NCBI RefSeq assembly: GCF_037023725.1
Contig: NZ_CP146077.1
Coordinates: 1,835,001 to 1,899,000 of the forward strand
Length of the DNA stretch: 64,000 bases
Direction: 5' to 3'
DNA from: Pseudomonas bubulae
GTDB lineage: Bacteria; Pseudomonadota; Gammaproteobacteria; Pseudomonadales; Pseudomonadaceae
Shown here: one piece after another, positions 27,727 to 36,501 of the stretch
Position numbering within the stretch: position 1 is the first letter of the stretch
How the letters are laid out: the number at the start of each line of letters is the position of its first letter
Position numbers and translations under genes: made by a program
The notes under the pieces: model-generated
What the model saw: the letters and a program-made list of their open reading frames with translations, nothing else
Told to the model about the DNA's origin: nothing
Databases searched by the model: none

Positions 27727-28845
27727 ATGTCATCTAATAAGACCCTCGCTCTGGCTCTTTGCCTGGCTATTACCGGTTGCGCACAAACTCCACAGAATGA
27801 CGCCGAAGGTGGCCACAAATGGTGGCAGTTGGGCTCGTCCGACCAGGCGTCGACTCCTGCGGATAAAACTGCAACTGTTGCGGCCAAGCCAGCAGACAGC
27901 AAAACAACGCCACCGGTAACCAAAACTGCCACCGCCCCAGCGGTCGCAGCCAAAGACAGCGGTTCCAGCTGGTGGCCTTTTGGCTCTGACTCGGCGAAAA
28001 AAGACACCCCGGTTGAAAAGGACAAAAAAGTAGCCGTCACCGCCGCGCCTGCCTCTGCAGCAGCCTCTTCGAAAAACTGGTGGTGGCCGTTTGATAGCGA
28101 TGCCAAAGACGCCAAAACTTCGCCGGTTGGCGTGATCCCGATGCCGGATCCGAAAATTACCCAGGCCTGGCTGGACGAATATGAGCCTCGTCTGCGTACT
28201 GCAATCAAGGACACCAACCTGCAACTGGAGCGTCGCGAGAATCTGCTGATTATCGTGGCTTCAGCTGACAGTTCGTTCAAGGCCACCCGCCCGGACTTGC
28301 TGATGCCGTCCATGCTTGGCCCGTTTACCCGAGTGGCCAAAGTGGTTGAAGGCGACCCAAAAACCGCCGTGCTGGTGCTGGGGCATGCCGATTCTTCGGG
28401 CGCAATGGCGGCCAATACCCGTCTGAGCCTGGACCGTGCCAAATCGGTGGCAGCGATCTTCCGTATGAGCGGTTTGCAAGGTAACCGCCTGACCTTGCGT
28501 GGCATGGGTTCGGTGATGCCTCGCGCAGCCAACGACAGCAACGAAGGACGCGCCCTGAACCGTCGGGTTGAAATCCTGATGACCCCGCAAGCCACCATGG
28601 TTGCCCTGGTCAGCAAATACAGCCAGCCAGTCCTCACCCCGGCCGAGCTGGTTGCGGTGCAGCCAGCTGTTGCTCCTTCTGTGGCCAAAAAGAATGCAGC
28701 ACCGGCCAAGAAAGGCGTCGTAGCCAAAAAGGCTGCACCGGCCAAAAAAGCGGCCAAGCCAGCGCCAGCCAAAAAGCCGGTTGTCGCTAAAGCCAAAGCT
28801 GTTGCGGACAAGAAAGTTGCCGCCAACGATCAGGCCAAGAACTGA
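27727..28845 (+). CDS. OmpA-domain lipoprotein with Trp repeats and Lys/Ala-rich tail
   Basis: A 372-residue lipoprotein (lipobox ITGC, Cys 18). A disordered linker contains three copies of a Trp motif: WWQLGS (32-37), WWPFGS (82-87) and WWWPFDS (118-124), separated by Thr/Lys/Pro-rich sequence. An OmpA-like peptidoglycan-binding domain follows (about 155-300; [24 protein letters not shown] and [10 protein letters not shown]). The last 55 residues are a repetitive Lys/Ala/Pro tail ([20 protein letters not shown]), like histone H1 or AlgP tails. A ribosome site is weak. Envelope anchoring is supported; the roles of the Trp repeats and tail are unknown. Confidence 0.85.
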   Translation: MSSNKTLALALCLAITGCAQTPQNDAEGGHKWWQLGSSDQASTPADKTATVAAKPADSKTTPPVTKTATAPAVAAKDSGSSWWPFGSDSAKKDTPVEKDKKVAVTAAPASAAASSKNWWWPFDSDAKDAKTSPVGVIPMPDPKITQAWLDEYEPRLRTAIKDTNLQLERRENLLIIVASADSSFKATRPDLLMPSMLGPFTRVAKVVEGDPKTAVLVLGHADSSGAMAANTRLSLDRAKSVAAIFRMSGLQGNRLTLRGMGSVMPRAANDSNEGRALNRRVEILMTPQATMVALVSKYSQPVLTPAELVAVQPAVAPSVAKKNAAPAKKGVVAKKAAPAKKAAKPAPAKKPVVAKAKAVADKKVAANDQAKN

Positions 28846-28868
28846 CTGATTCAAGGAAGGATGGGGGC

Positions 28869-29516
28869 ATGACTCAAGCACTGGCGGATATGCGACGTGA
28901 CTACACCCGTGACGGGCTGGCCGAGGCTCAGGCCCCGGCCGAGCCTTTCGCGCTGTTTCATCAGTGGTTCGGCGATGCGGTGAAAACCGAGCAGCCACCG
29001 GTCGAGGCCAATGCCATGACCCTGGCCACGGTGGACGCCCGCGGGCGGCCGCATTGTCGGGTGTTGTTGCTCAAGGGGCTGGATGAACAGGGTTTTACCT
29101 TTTTCACCAACTACACCAGTGCCAAGGGCCAGCAGTTGGCCGAGCGCCCGTTCGCGGCCATGACCTTTTTCTGGCCAACCCTCGAGCGTCAGGTACGCAT
29201 CGAGGGTCAGGTGGTCAAGGTCACTGCGCAAGAATCCGATGCCTACTATCAGGTTCGCCCCCTGGGCAGCCGGATCGGGGCCTGGGCCTCGCCGCAAAGC
29301 CAGGTGATTGCTGATCGCGATGAACTGGTCGAGCTGCTCAAAGCCACCGAGGCGCGCTTCAGTGACAGCCAGCCCCATTGCCCCGAGCACTGGGGCGGTT
29401 ATCGCTTGCTGCCCGAGCGCATCGAGTTCTGGCAGGGGCGCCCGAGTCGCCTGCACGATCGCCTCAACTATCGGCGTGAGGGGGCAGACTGGGTGCGTGA
29501 GCGCCTGGCACCCTGA
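28869..29516 (+). CDS. pdxH: Pyridoxamine 5'-phosphate oxidase
   Basis: FMN-dependent enzyme that makes pyridoxal 5'-phosphate from pyridoxine or pyridoxamine phosphate. The 215 residues match the family. Recognisable parts are [10 protein letters not shown] at the N-terminus, the FMN/PLP segments [12 protein letters not shown] and [13 protein letters not shown], and the C-terminal signature [15 protein letters not shown]. The start follows AAGGAAGGATGGGGGC, 23 bases after the previous gene, so it may share its transcript. Confidence 0.97.
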   Translation: MTQALADMRRDYTRDGLAEAQAPAEPFALFHQWFGDAVKTEQPPVEANAMTLATVDARGRPHCRVLLLKGLDEQGFTFFTNYTSAKGQQLAERPFAAMTFFWPTLERQVRIEGQVVKVTAQESDAYYQVRPLGSRIGAWASPQSQVIADRDELVELLKATEARFSDSQPHCPEHWGGYRLLPERIEFWQGRPSRLHDRLNYRREGADWVRERLAP

Positions 29517-29706
29517 AGGCACCCTCTACAGCAAGGCGCGCAATGCAAACCGGCTATTTCGCGCTACTCTTTGCGAAGTCTTGTGTGGGCAAACAGCGCT
29601 ATTGTTACTGTACAGACGCTGAATAAAGCCCTTTTATCCGCCCTGTGCCGTGACAGGTTACCGGCTGCGGAGTTTAATGAATCCCTGTTATTTTGGAGTT
29701 GATCCC

Positions 29707-30171
29707 ATGCGTAAGTCCGTTCTGTTGGTTGCAGCATTCTCTACCATGACTGTTTTGTTGGGCGGCTGCACATCGAGCTTGACCGGCGACACCTACTCGC
29801 GCGACGAAGCCCGACGTGTACAGACCGTTCGTATGGGCACCATCGTTGCCCTGCGTCCTGTGCAAATTGAAGGCACCAAGACCCCGATCGGCGCTGCGAC
29901 TGGCGCTATCGTGGGTGGTGTAGGCGGCAGCGCCATCGGTGGCGGTCGTGGCAGCATCGTCACCGCAGTGATCGGCGCCGTGGCCGGTGGTTTGCTGGGC
30001 TCGGCAGCCGAGTCGGGCCTGACCAAGACCCAGGGTGTGGAAATCACCGTGCGTGAAGACGACGGCAGCACCCGTGCTTATGTTCAGCAGGTTGAGCCTA
30101 ACCAGGTATTCCGTACCGGTGAGCGCGTGCGCATCATGACCGTTGACGGTACCAGCCGCGTTACCCAGTAA
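29707..30171 (+). CDS. SlyB-like glycine-zipper lipoprotein
   Basis: A 154-residue outer-membrane lipoprotein of the SlyB/Pcp type. The lipobox is LGGC (Cys about 20). A glycine-zipper two-helix region follows (GAATGAIVGGVGGSAIGGGRG and VIGAVAGGLLGSAAESG, about 72-112), then a small beta domain (GVEITVREDDGSTRAYVQ, NQVFRTGERVRIMT). SlyB-type proteins strengthen the outer membrane under PhoPQ stress in enterobacteria; here no PhoP site was identified. The start at 29707 has a GGAG upstream. A strong terminator follows. Confidence 0.9.
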   Translation: MRKSVLLVAAFSTMTVLLGGCTSSLTGDTYSRDEARRVQTVRMGTIVALRPVQIEGTKTPIGAATGAIVGGVGGSAIGGGRGSIVTAVIGAVAGGLLGSAAESGLTKTQGVEITVREDDGSTRAYVQQVEPNQVFRTGERVRIMTVDGTSRVTQ

Positions 30172-30192
30172 AACAGGCGACAGCGTAAAAAC

Positions 30193-30228
30193 AAAACCCC
30201 GGCCAGTGCTAACTGGCCGGGGTTTTTT
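30193..30228. terminator. Bidirectional terminator after the glycine-zipper gene
   Basis: Ten-bp stem CCCCGGCCAG / CTGGCCGGGG with TGCTAA loop, AAAA on the left and TTTTTT on the right. It lies between convergent genes. Confidence 0.93.
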
Positions 30229-30244
30229 ATGGCTGTAAAGCAGC

Positions 30245-30844
30245 TCAGGACGAGTGCTTGAATGCCTGCTCGGCCCCAGACAGCGTTATGGCGATATGGT
30301 CCAGCAAGCGTTCTGCCGTGTACTTGGGCATACAGCTGAAGGCCATCACCACCGCCAGCCCCAGTGTCAGGGCAGGTCGAGGGACGTGACTGACGTTGTA
30401 CTGCCTGAGGCTGAACACAAATACGCAGGCGGCGACCGAGCCTATCAGCGCTCCGGCGATGGCTTCCGGCAAAGGGTGGATGGTGAGGGCGACGTAATTG
30501 ATGGCGAACCACCAGGTCGCCAGCAACCCGACCCCGAGTGCAGGCCAGCGCAAGCGCTGATCAAGCTGTTGGCACAGCAGGTTGAGCAACACGGTGAAGA
30601 CCAGGCAAGCATTCATGGCGTGGCCGCTGAATACGGCAATGCCCAGGTCATGCAGGCCAACGCCCCAGCCCTTGAACAGGATCTTGCTGACGCCCACCAC
30701 CAGGTAGGCAGTTACCAGCACGCCCAACCACAGCAAAGCGATTTTTCTGGATGCGCCCAGCCATAACCAGGCAGCAATCACCAGCGCTGCCGGGAACATC
30801 ACGGTGATGCCGGCGTATTGCACAATCTGCATTTTATCGACCAC
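30245..30844 (-). CDS. PAP2-type membrane phosphatase-like protein
   Basis: A membrane protein of about 199 residues with six hydrophobic helices, related to the PAP2 (type 2 phosphatidic acid phosphatase) superfamily. Family traces are SGHAMNACLVF (motif 2, normally PSGH) and the third-motif region INYVALTIHPLPEAIAGALIG, where Glu stands in place of the usual Asp after His. The first motif (K-x6-RP) is not clear, so activity is uncertain. Start: GTG at 30844 has AAGAGAG at good spacing; ATG at 30832 is the alternative. It lies downstream of nhaA, separated by a 15-bp inverted repeat. Confidence 0.65.
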   Translation of the reverse strand: MVDKMQIVQYAGITVMFPAALVIAAWLWLGASRKIALLWLGVLVTAYLVVGVSKILFKGWGVGLHDLGIAVFSGHAMNACLVFTVLLNLLCQQLDQRLRWPALGVGLLATWWFAINYVALTIHPLPEAIAGALIGSVAACVFVFSLRQYNVSHVPRPALTLGLAVVMAFSCMPKYTAERLLDHIAITLSGAEQAFKHSS

Positions 30845-30863
30845 GTTTCTCTCTTTTGGTTGT

Positions 30864-30906
30864 TCACTCAGGCGGGCTGTGTCTCTGTGAGAGCCCGCCT
30901 GAGTGA
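30864..30906. repeat. Perfect 15-bp inverted repeat between nhaA and the PAP2 gene
   Basis: TCACTCAGGCGGGCT and its exact inverse flank a 13-base loop, just after the nhaA stop codon. It would form a strong hairpin in the nhaA transcript, but no T run follows, so termination is doubtful. It may stabilise the 3' end. Confidence 0.8.
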
Positions 30907-30918
30907 GCAACATCAGGG

Positions 30919-32097
30919 TTACGCCACCGGCTGTTTACGGCTAAAGAACAGCGTAACACCATAGCCGATCAGTGCTGCGAGGATCGAGCCGGTAAGGATG
31001 CCCATACGGTCCATGCCTACATAATCGCTGCCTGCAACGAACGCCAGTGAGCCCACAAACAGACTCATGGTGAAGCCGATGCCGCACAGGATGGCCACGC
31101 CAAACACCTGGCCCCAGTTGGCGCCTGCCGGCAGCGCGGCCATGCCGGTCTTGATGGCGATCCAGGTCAGGCCGAACACGCCAAGGGTTTTGCCAATCAG
31201 CAAGCCTGCGGCAATGCCCATAGGCACATGGCTGACAAAACTGTGCAGGCTGACACCCGCCAGTGATACACCCGCATTGGCGAAGGCAAACAACGGCAGA
31301 ATCGCGTAAGCCACCCAGGGATGCAGGGCATGCTCGATGCTCATCAGCGGTGAAGTTTCTGAGTTTTTGGTGCGCAGCGGAATGCAGAACGCCAGCGTTA
31401 CACCTGCCAATGTGGCATGCACACCGCTTTTGAGTACGCACACCCAGAGGATCAGGCCGACGATCATATAAGGTGCGACCTTGATCACTCCCATGCGGTT
31501 CATGGCAATCAGCGCGATCAGGCATGCCGCCGCCAGCAGCAGGGACACACCCGACAACTCGCTGGAGTAGAACACCGCAATCACGATGATTGCCCCCAGG
31601 TCATCGATGATCGCCAGGGTCATCAGGAACAGCTTCAGCGACACCGGTACACGCTTGCCGAGCAGGGCCAGCACGCCGAGGGCGAAGGCGATGTCGGTGG
31701 CCATGGGGATGGCCCAGCCGCCGAGAGCGTCCGGGTAATCCTTGTTGATGAACCAGTAGATCAGCGCCGGTACCACCATGCCGCCGATTGCCGCCGCGCC
31801 GGGCAGCACCACCTGTGAGGGTTTGGACAGCTGGCCTTCAAGCAGTTCGCGTTTGACCTCAAGGCCGATCAGCAGAAAAAACAAGGCCATCAGGCCATCG
31901 TTGATCCACAGCAGCGACGGTTTGGCAATTTGCAGGGCGCCGATTTGCACCGCTACCGGCACGTCCAGGAAGGCCGTGTAGTAATGGGAAAGCGGTGAGT
32001 TATTGACGATCAGAGCCAGAGCGGCCGCGGCAATCAACAGCAGACCGCTGGCAGCTTCCAACTGAAAGAACCGAGTGAAAGTGCTACGCAGAGGCAA
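30919..32097 (-). CDS. nhaA: Na+/H+ antiporter NhaA
   Basis: Inner-membrane antiporter that exports sodium or lithium in exchange for protons. The 392 residues fit the family, with about 12 hydrophobic helices. The paired ion-binding aspartates are present in [18 protein letters not shown] (about 165), and the N-terminal half has [16 protein letters not shown] and [19 protein letters not shown], both family signatures. The start is a TTG at 32097 with GGAGAG seven bases upstream, the beginning of the family alignment. Its leader (32098-32155) carries two hairpins and a possible pseudoknot with the ribosome site, listed separately. Confidence 0.95.
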   Translation of the reverse strand: MPLRSTFTRFFQLEAASGLLLIAAAALALIVNNSPLSHYYTAFLDVPVAVQIGALQIAKPSLLWINDGLMALFFLLIGLEVKRELLEGQLSKPSQVVLPGAAAIGGMVVPALIYWFINKDYPDALGGWAIPMATDIAFALGVLALLGKRVPVSLKLFLMTLAIIDDLGAIIVIAVFYSSELSGVSLLLAAACLIALIAMNRMGVIKVAPYMIVGLILWVCVLKSGVHATLAGVTLAFCIPLRTKNSETSPLMSIEHALHPWVAYAILPLFAFANAGVSLAGVSLHSFVSHVPMGIAAGLLIGKTLGVFGLTWIAIKTGMAALPAGANWGQVFGVAILCGIGFTMSLFVGSLAFVAGSDYVGMDRMGILTGSILAALIGYGVTLFFSRKQPVA

Positions 32098-32155
32098 GGT
32101 CGCTCTCCATCAATTAGGTAATAAGGTGCGACACCCTAACCTGTGGGGTTAGTGG
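32098..32155 (-). promoter_or_regulatory. Structured 5' leader of nhaA, candidate ion-responsive riboswitch
   Basis: On the minus strand two hairpins lie just before the ribosome site: CTAACC/GGTTAG around CCACA (32136-32152) and AGG/CCT around a loop containing GTCGC (32124-32136). That loop sequence (32128-32132) is exactly complementary to GCGAC (32099-32103), which lies between the GGAGAG ribosome site and the TTG start. The pairing would form a pseudoknot that masks translation start. Lithium/sodium-responsive nhaA leaders (the nhaA-I class) are known with this kind of logic. Assignment to that class is an inference; structure is from complementarity only. Confidence 0.5.
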
Positions 32156-32336
32156 TTAAAACAAAAACTATATTCTTTTTTGTTATAAGCAACGGCGTGC
32201 TCACACACCGCTCAAGAGCCTAGCAGTTGTGTGTCAAATTGAGTCTGATTTGTGCCTGTGAAGGCTGTAGGAAATAGACCAGCTTTGCTGGTTTTTCAGC
32301 AAGGATCCCGCCTGAAGAAGGAGAAGGCGGTGGCTG

Positions 32337-32423
32337 TGTGGGAGCGGGCTTGCTCGCGATACAGGCGCTACGGTCTGCCTGGCAAACCGTGGTGAATGCA
32401 TCGCGAGCAAGCCCGCTCCTACA
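32337..32423. repeat. REP hairpin pair
   Basis: TGTGGGAGCGGGCTTGCTCG and its near-perfect inverse flank a 40-base loop. The rest of the 350-base spacer between nhaA and the flavoprotein gene shows nothing else apart from the nhaA leader. Confidence 0.88.
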
Positions 32424-32455
32424 TGTCAGGGCTGCAGCCCCTACCGAGTCAAAAC

Positions 32456-34066
32456 CTAGGCTTCGATACCCAGAATGTCGCGCGCTACAGCTTCGGCAAT
32501 ACGGATACCGTCGACACCTGCCGACAGAATCCCGCCAGCGTAGCCAGCGCCTTCGCCTGCCGGGAACAAGCCCTTGACGTTAAGGCTCTGCATCGACGCA
32601 TCACGGGTCATGCGCAGCGGCGACGAGGTACGGGTTTCGATGCCGGTGAGAATGGCATCATGCATCGAGAAGCCCTTGATCTGCTTCTCGAACGCCGGCA
32701 GTGCTTCACGGATGGCTTCAATGGCGAAGTCCGGCAGGGCCAGGGCCAAGTCACCCAAAGACACACCCGGCTTATAGGATGGCTCGACGCTGCCCAGGGC
32801 CGTGGACGGTTTGCCCGCAATAAAGTCGCCCACCAGTTGCGCCGGGGCTTCATAGTTGCTGCCGCCCAGCACATAGGCGTGGGATTCGAGGCGTTCTTGC
32901 AGCTCGATGCCGGCCAACGGACCACCCGGGTAGTCTTCAGGCGTAATGCCGACCACGATGCCCGAGTTGGCATTGCGTTCGTTACGCGAATACTGGCTCA
33001 TGCCGTTGGTCACAACACGGCCCGGTTCGCTGGTTGCCGCAACCACGGTGCCACCCGGGCACATGCAGAAGCTGTACACCGAGCGACCGTTTTTGGCGTG
33101 GTGCACCAGTTTGTAATCGGCAGCGCCCAGCTTCGGGTGGCCGGCATACTTGCCCAGGCGCGCACTGTCGATCAGCGACTGCGGGTGCTCGATACGGAAA
33201 CCTACCGAGAACGGCTTGGCTTCCATATACACGCCACGATCATGGAGCATGCGGAAGGTGTCCCGGGCGCTATGGCCCAGCGCCATGATCACGTGGCGAG
33301 CATTCAGTTGCTCGCCATCTGCCAGGATCACACCGGTCAGTTGACCGTTGTCGATCAGCACATCAGTCACGCGTTGTTGAAAACGCACTTCGCCGCCCAG
33401 CGCGATGATCTGCTGGCGCATATTTTCGACCACACCGGTCAGGCGGAACGTACCGATATGCGGCTTGCTGACATAGAGGATCTCGTCCGGCGCGCCGGCC
33501 TTGACGAACTCGTGCAGCACCTTGCGGCCGTGGTGTTTCGGGTCCTTGATCTGGCTGTAGAGCTTGCCGTCCGAGAACGTACCGGCACCGCCTTCGCCAA
33601 ACTGCACATTGGACTCGGGGTTGAGTACGTTTTTACGCCACAGGCCCCAGGTGTCCTTGGTGCGCTGGCGCACTTCGGTACCACGTTCAAGAATGATCGG
33701 CTTGAAACCCATTTGTGCCAGCAGCAGCCCGGCGAAAATACCGCAGGGGCCGAAGCCGACCACAATCGGACGCTCGGTCAAGTCCTGGGGTGCCTGGCCG
33801 ACGACCTTGTAACTGACGTCCGGCGCTGGATTGACGTTACGATCGTCGGCGAACTTGAGCAGCAGCGGCGCTTCATCGCGCACACTCACATCGATGGTGT
33901 AGATGAAGCACAGTTCGGACGATTTTTTACGCGCATCGTAGCTGCGCTTGAACAAGGTGAAATCGACCAGGTCATCACTTTCGATGCCCAGGCGCTGCAG
34001 GATGGCAGGGCGCAGGTCTTCATCGGGATGGTCGATCGGCAGCTTGAGTTCGGTGATTCGTAACAT
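32456..34066 (-). CDS. COG2509-type FAD-dependent dehydrogenase
   Basis: A 536-residue flavoprotein of a conserved uncharacterised family (COG2509). The N-terminal part (about 1-85) is a small alpha/beta domain (ELKLPIDHPDEDLRPAIL). The FAD-binding Rossmann motif follows at about 100 (IVVGFGPCGIFAGLLLAQMG), with ILERG as the strand-2 acid and later segments AGTFSDGKLYSQI, HVIMALGHSARDTF and FPAGEGAGYAGGILSAGVDG near the end. There is no signal peptide. The substrate is unknown; it is a single gene. Start is ATG with a weak ribosome site. Confidence 0.88.
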   Translation of the reverse strand: MLRITELKLPIDHPDEDLRPAILQRLGIESDDLVDFTLFKRSYDARKKSSELCFIYTIDVSVRDEAPLLLKFADDRNVNPAPDVSYKVVGQAPQDLTERPIVVGFGPCGIFAGLLLAQMGFKPIILERGTEVRQRTKDTWGLWRKNVLNPESNVQFGEGGAGTFSDGKLYSQIKDPKHHGRKVLHEFVKAGAPDEILYVSKPHIGTFRLTGVVENMRQQIIALGGEVRFQQRVTDVLIDNGQLTGVILADGEQLNARHVIMALGHSARDTFRMLHDRGVYMEAKPFSVGFRIEHPQSLIDSARLGKYAGHPKLGAADYKLVHHAKNGRSVYSFCMCPGGTVVAATSEPGRVVTNGMSQYSRNERNANSGIVVGITPEDYPGGPLAGIELQERLESHAYVLGGSNYEAPAQLVGDFIAGKPSTALGSVEPSYKPGVSLGDLALALPDFAIEAIREALPAFEKQIKGFSMHDAILTGIETRTSSPLRMTRDASMQSLNVKGLFPAGEGAGYAGGILSAGVDGIRIAEAVARDILGIEA

Positions 34067-34156
34067 TGACAGTGTCCAGTATCGGGGGCCAGGTAAACCC
34101 TGGCAGAACCGCTAATTGTAAGCTGCTTCGGGGCAATATGCGGCAACAGTTATCGG

Positions 34157-34831
34157 TTAGTCGTTACGGGCGCCACCAAAATAGCCGCAGCCGCGCTGGA
34201 CTTGACCGTTGATCCGTAGCTCGGCGCTCAGATGTTGCACGCTGCCATTGGCACTGTCGGTGCAGCGTTGTGGGGCCACCCACAGCTCGATGCGCTGATT
34301 GTTGGCCTCGGTGGACAGGGAGAAGCGGCCATCGCCGACCTGTTCTTCAACGTAGGGCAGCGCCAGGTCGGGCTGGCCTTCGCGCTTGAGCACCATGCCC
34401 TTGCCCCCGGCTTGCACTTCCCAGGCCGGGCCATTGCCGTTGGCGTGCACGGTCACCTGCTTGAAGTTGGGATCCTGGCAGGCGCTGTTGCTGCGCTCCA
34501 GGCGGTAGAGTTGCTGCAGCTCGACTTCACCGTCTGTACCGGCTGTTGTGCTGGCGCTAAAACGGCCGCGGATATCGGCGAACAACTTGCCCGGTTTATT
34601 GGGCATGTAGGTCGCGTCCTGCACCAGCGTGGTGTCGGCGCTGTCACGAACTACATAGCGCTGTTGGCCGACGCAGGGTTGAAACACCAATTGACCATTG
34701 GCCGATACCAGCTCGCCCTGCAGGCGGGTTTGACCTGCGGTGGTGTCGGCAGGTGTGCTGCTGAACATCTGGCAACCGGCAAACACGGGCAGCAAGGCGA
34801 ACAAAGCTAAGGAACGGGCAAAACGCATCAT
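34157..34831 (-). CDS. COG3650-family lipoprotein
   Basis: A lipoprotein of about 224 residues with lipobox FAGC, then a linker and a beta-rich region. Segments LQGELVSANGQLVFQPCVGQQ and the C-terminal cysteine pair (PQRCTDS, QRGCGYFGG) fit the COG3650 putative membrane/lipoprotein family. The ribosome site CAGGAG favours the ATG at 34831 or 34828 over the GTG at 34837. Even number of extracytoplasmic cysteines suggests disulfides. It is separate from its neighbours; role unknown. Confidence 0.78.
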   Translation of the reverse strand: MMRFARSLALFALLPVFAGCQMFSSTPADTTAGQTRLQGELVSANGQLVFQPCVGQQRYVVRDSADTTLVQDATYMPNKPGKLFADIRGRFSASTTAGTDGEVELQQLYRLERSNSACQDPNFKQVTVHANGNGPAWEVQAGGKGMVLKREGQPDLALPYVEEQVGDGRFSLSTEANNQRIELWVAPQRCTDSANGSVQHLSAELRINGQVQRGCGYFGGARND

Positions 34832-34888
34832 GGGCACTCCTGAAGGGTGTCGCCACGTTACTCAGCCTAGCGATGCATCACAAGTGAT

Positions 34889-35488
34889 TCAACCTACGGT
34901 GAATGTCTGCCCGGTTTGCAAGCCTTCCACGCTTTTGGCGTAAGCCAGGGCCACATCGGCGCCCGATACAGGCTTGAAGCCGCGAAAGTACGGGGCGTAT
35001 TTGTCCATCGCTTCTTCCAGGACCGTAGGGCTCACCGAGTTGACCCGCAGGCCCCGTGGCAACTCAATGGCGGCTGCTTTTACAAAACCGTCAAGTGCCG
35101 CGTTGACCAGCGCCGCCGAACTGCCGGTACGGATCGGCTCGCGGTTGATAACGCCGCTGGTGAAGGTGAACGAGGCCCCATCGTTGGCAAACTCGCGGCC
35201 AATCAGCAGCAGATTGACCTGGCCCATCAACTTGTCCTGCAAACCGAGGGCGAAGTCGCTTTCGCTCATGTCAGCCAGTGCGGCGAACGTGACGTTACCG
35301 GCGGCACAGATCAGCGCATCGAAGCGCCCGGTTTGCGCGAAGAGTTGGCGGATTGATTCACTGTCGCTGATATCGACCTGATAATCCCCGCTTTTTCGAC
35401 CAATTTCTACGATCTCATGGCGCGGTGACAACTCGCGGCGAATGGCTGAACCGATGGTGCCGTGAGCGCCTATCAAGAGGATTTTCAT
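34889..35488 (-). CDS. Short SDR-fold protein lacking the catalytic Tyr/Lys
   Basis: A 199-residue Rossmann-fold protein of the short-chain dehydrogenase superfamily. The cofactor motif is present (LLIGAHGTIGSAI, residues 4-16). Where active SDRs have Tyr-x-x-x-Lys, this protein reads SSAALVNAALDGFVK, with Ala and Asn at the two catalytic places. This matches the Lin1944-like subgroup, which is known for lacking the usual active site and has no assigned function. It is divergent from a LysR regulator gene (104 bases between starts), the typical arrangement of a regulator with its target. Chemistry is therefore unclear. Confidence 0.85.
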   Translation of the reverse strand: MKILLIGAHGTIGSAIRRELSPRHEIVEIGRKSGDYQVDISDSESIRQLFAQTGRFDALICAAGNVTFAALADMSESDFALGLQDKLMGQVNLLLIGREFANDGASFTFTSGVINREPIRTGSSAALVNAALDGFVKAAAIELPRGLRVNSVSPTVLEEAMDKYAPYFRGFKPVSGADVALAYAKSVEGLQTGQTFTVG

Positions 35489-35592
35489 GTTGTGTGCCTT
35501 TGTGGATGACGTGAGTGCTCAGTCTAGTGGTGCTTTTTAAGTGGGATAAGCGCACTAATAGGCAACCTTTGGTTTTCATATGGAAACAATCC

Positions 35593-36501
35593 ATGAGTGA
35601 AATGGATGATCTGGCTGCGTTCGCGGTCTTGATCGACGCTGGCAGTTTTACCTTGGCCGCCCAGCAACTGGGCTGCAGCAAGGGGCAGCTGTCCAAGCGT
35701 ATCAGCCAGCTTGAGGCGCAGTTTTCGGTGGTGTTGCTGCATCGCACCACCCGGCGCTTGAGCCTTACGGCGGCTGGCGCGGCGCTACTGCCACAAGCCC
35801 AGGCGCTGGTGGTGCAAGTGGAGCGGGCACGTCAGGCACTTGCCCGGCTAAAGGATGATGTTGCAGGCCCGGTACGCATGACCGTGCCCGTATCCCTGGG
35901 CGAGACTTTCTTTGATTCGCTGTTGCTGGAGTTTTCCCGCGAATACCCGCAGGTGCAGATCGAGCTGGAGCTCAACAACAGCTATCGCGATATGGTGCGG
36001 GAAGGGTTTGATCTGGCGATACGCTCGCAGGTTGCCAGCCATGAACGGCTGGTGGCCAAGCAGGTGCTTAACTGGCACGAGATCACCTGCGCCAGCCCTG
36101 CCTATCTTGAGCAATACGGCGAGCCGGTTACGCCGCAAGAACTGGTCGAGCACCGCTGTCTGCTTAACAGCCACTACAGCGGTCGCGAGGAGTGGCACTA
36201 CCACCGCCAGCATGAACTGCAACGAGTGCGGGTCTCGGGGTCATTTGCCAGCAATCACTACAGTCTGCTGAAAAAAGCGGCCGTGATCGGTGCCGGCATC
36301 GCCCGCTTGCCCTCGTACATGCTTGGCTGCGAGTTGGCTGATGGGCGCCTGCGCGGCTTGTTGCGTGACTATCAAACGCGCAGCAACCCCATGTATCTGG
36401 TTCACCCTTATCAAGGCGGTTTGCCCAGGCGCACTCAGGTATTGGCGGATTTCCTGGTGGGCTGGTTCCAGAGTAATGGTGAGGCCATTGACCTGCTTTA
36501 A
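35593..36501 (+). CDS. LysR-family transcriptional regulator
   Basis: A 302-residue regulator. The N-terminal winged helix (about 1-60) reads MDDLAAFAVLIDAGSFTLAA, then LGCSKGQLSKRISQLEAQF with the recognition helix and RTTRRLSLTAAG. The rest is the effector-binding domain (PVRMTVPVSLGETFFDSLL). The ATG at 35593 is the family start; the longer in-frame version adds 26 residues without support. It is divergent from the SDR-like gene, its likely target, and convergent with the DoxX gene, sharing four bases of stop-codon overlap (36498-36501). Confidence 0.92.
   Translation: MSEMDDLAAFAVLIDAGSFTLAAQQLGCSKGQLSKRISQLEAQFSVVLLHRTTRRLSLTAAGAALLPQAQALVVQVERARQALARLKDDVAGPVRMTVPVSLGETFFDSLLLEFSREYPQVQIELELNNSYRDMVREGFDLAIRSQVASHERLVAKQVLNWHEITCASPAYLEQYGEPVTPQELVEHRCLLNSHYSGREEWHYHRQHELQRVRVSGSFASNHYSLLKKAAVIGAGIARLPSYMLGCELADGRLRGLLRDYQTRSNPMYLVHPYQGGLPRRTQVLADFLVGWFQSNGEAIDLL

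Noticed and set aside
32396..34063. Long open frame antisense to the COG2509 flavoprotein gene
   Set aside because: No ribosome site and no protein features; the flavoprotein is clear on the other strand.
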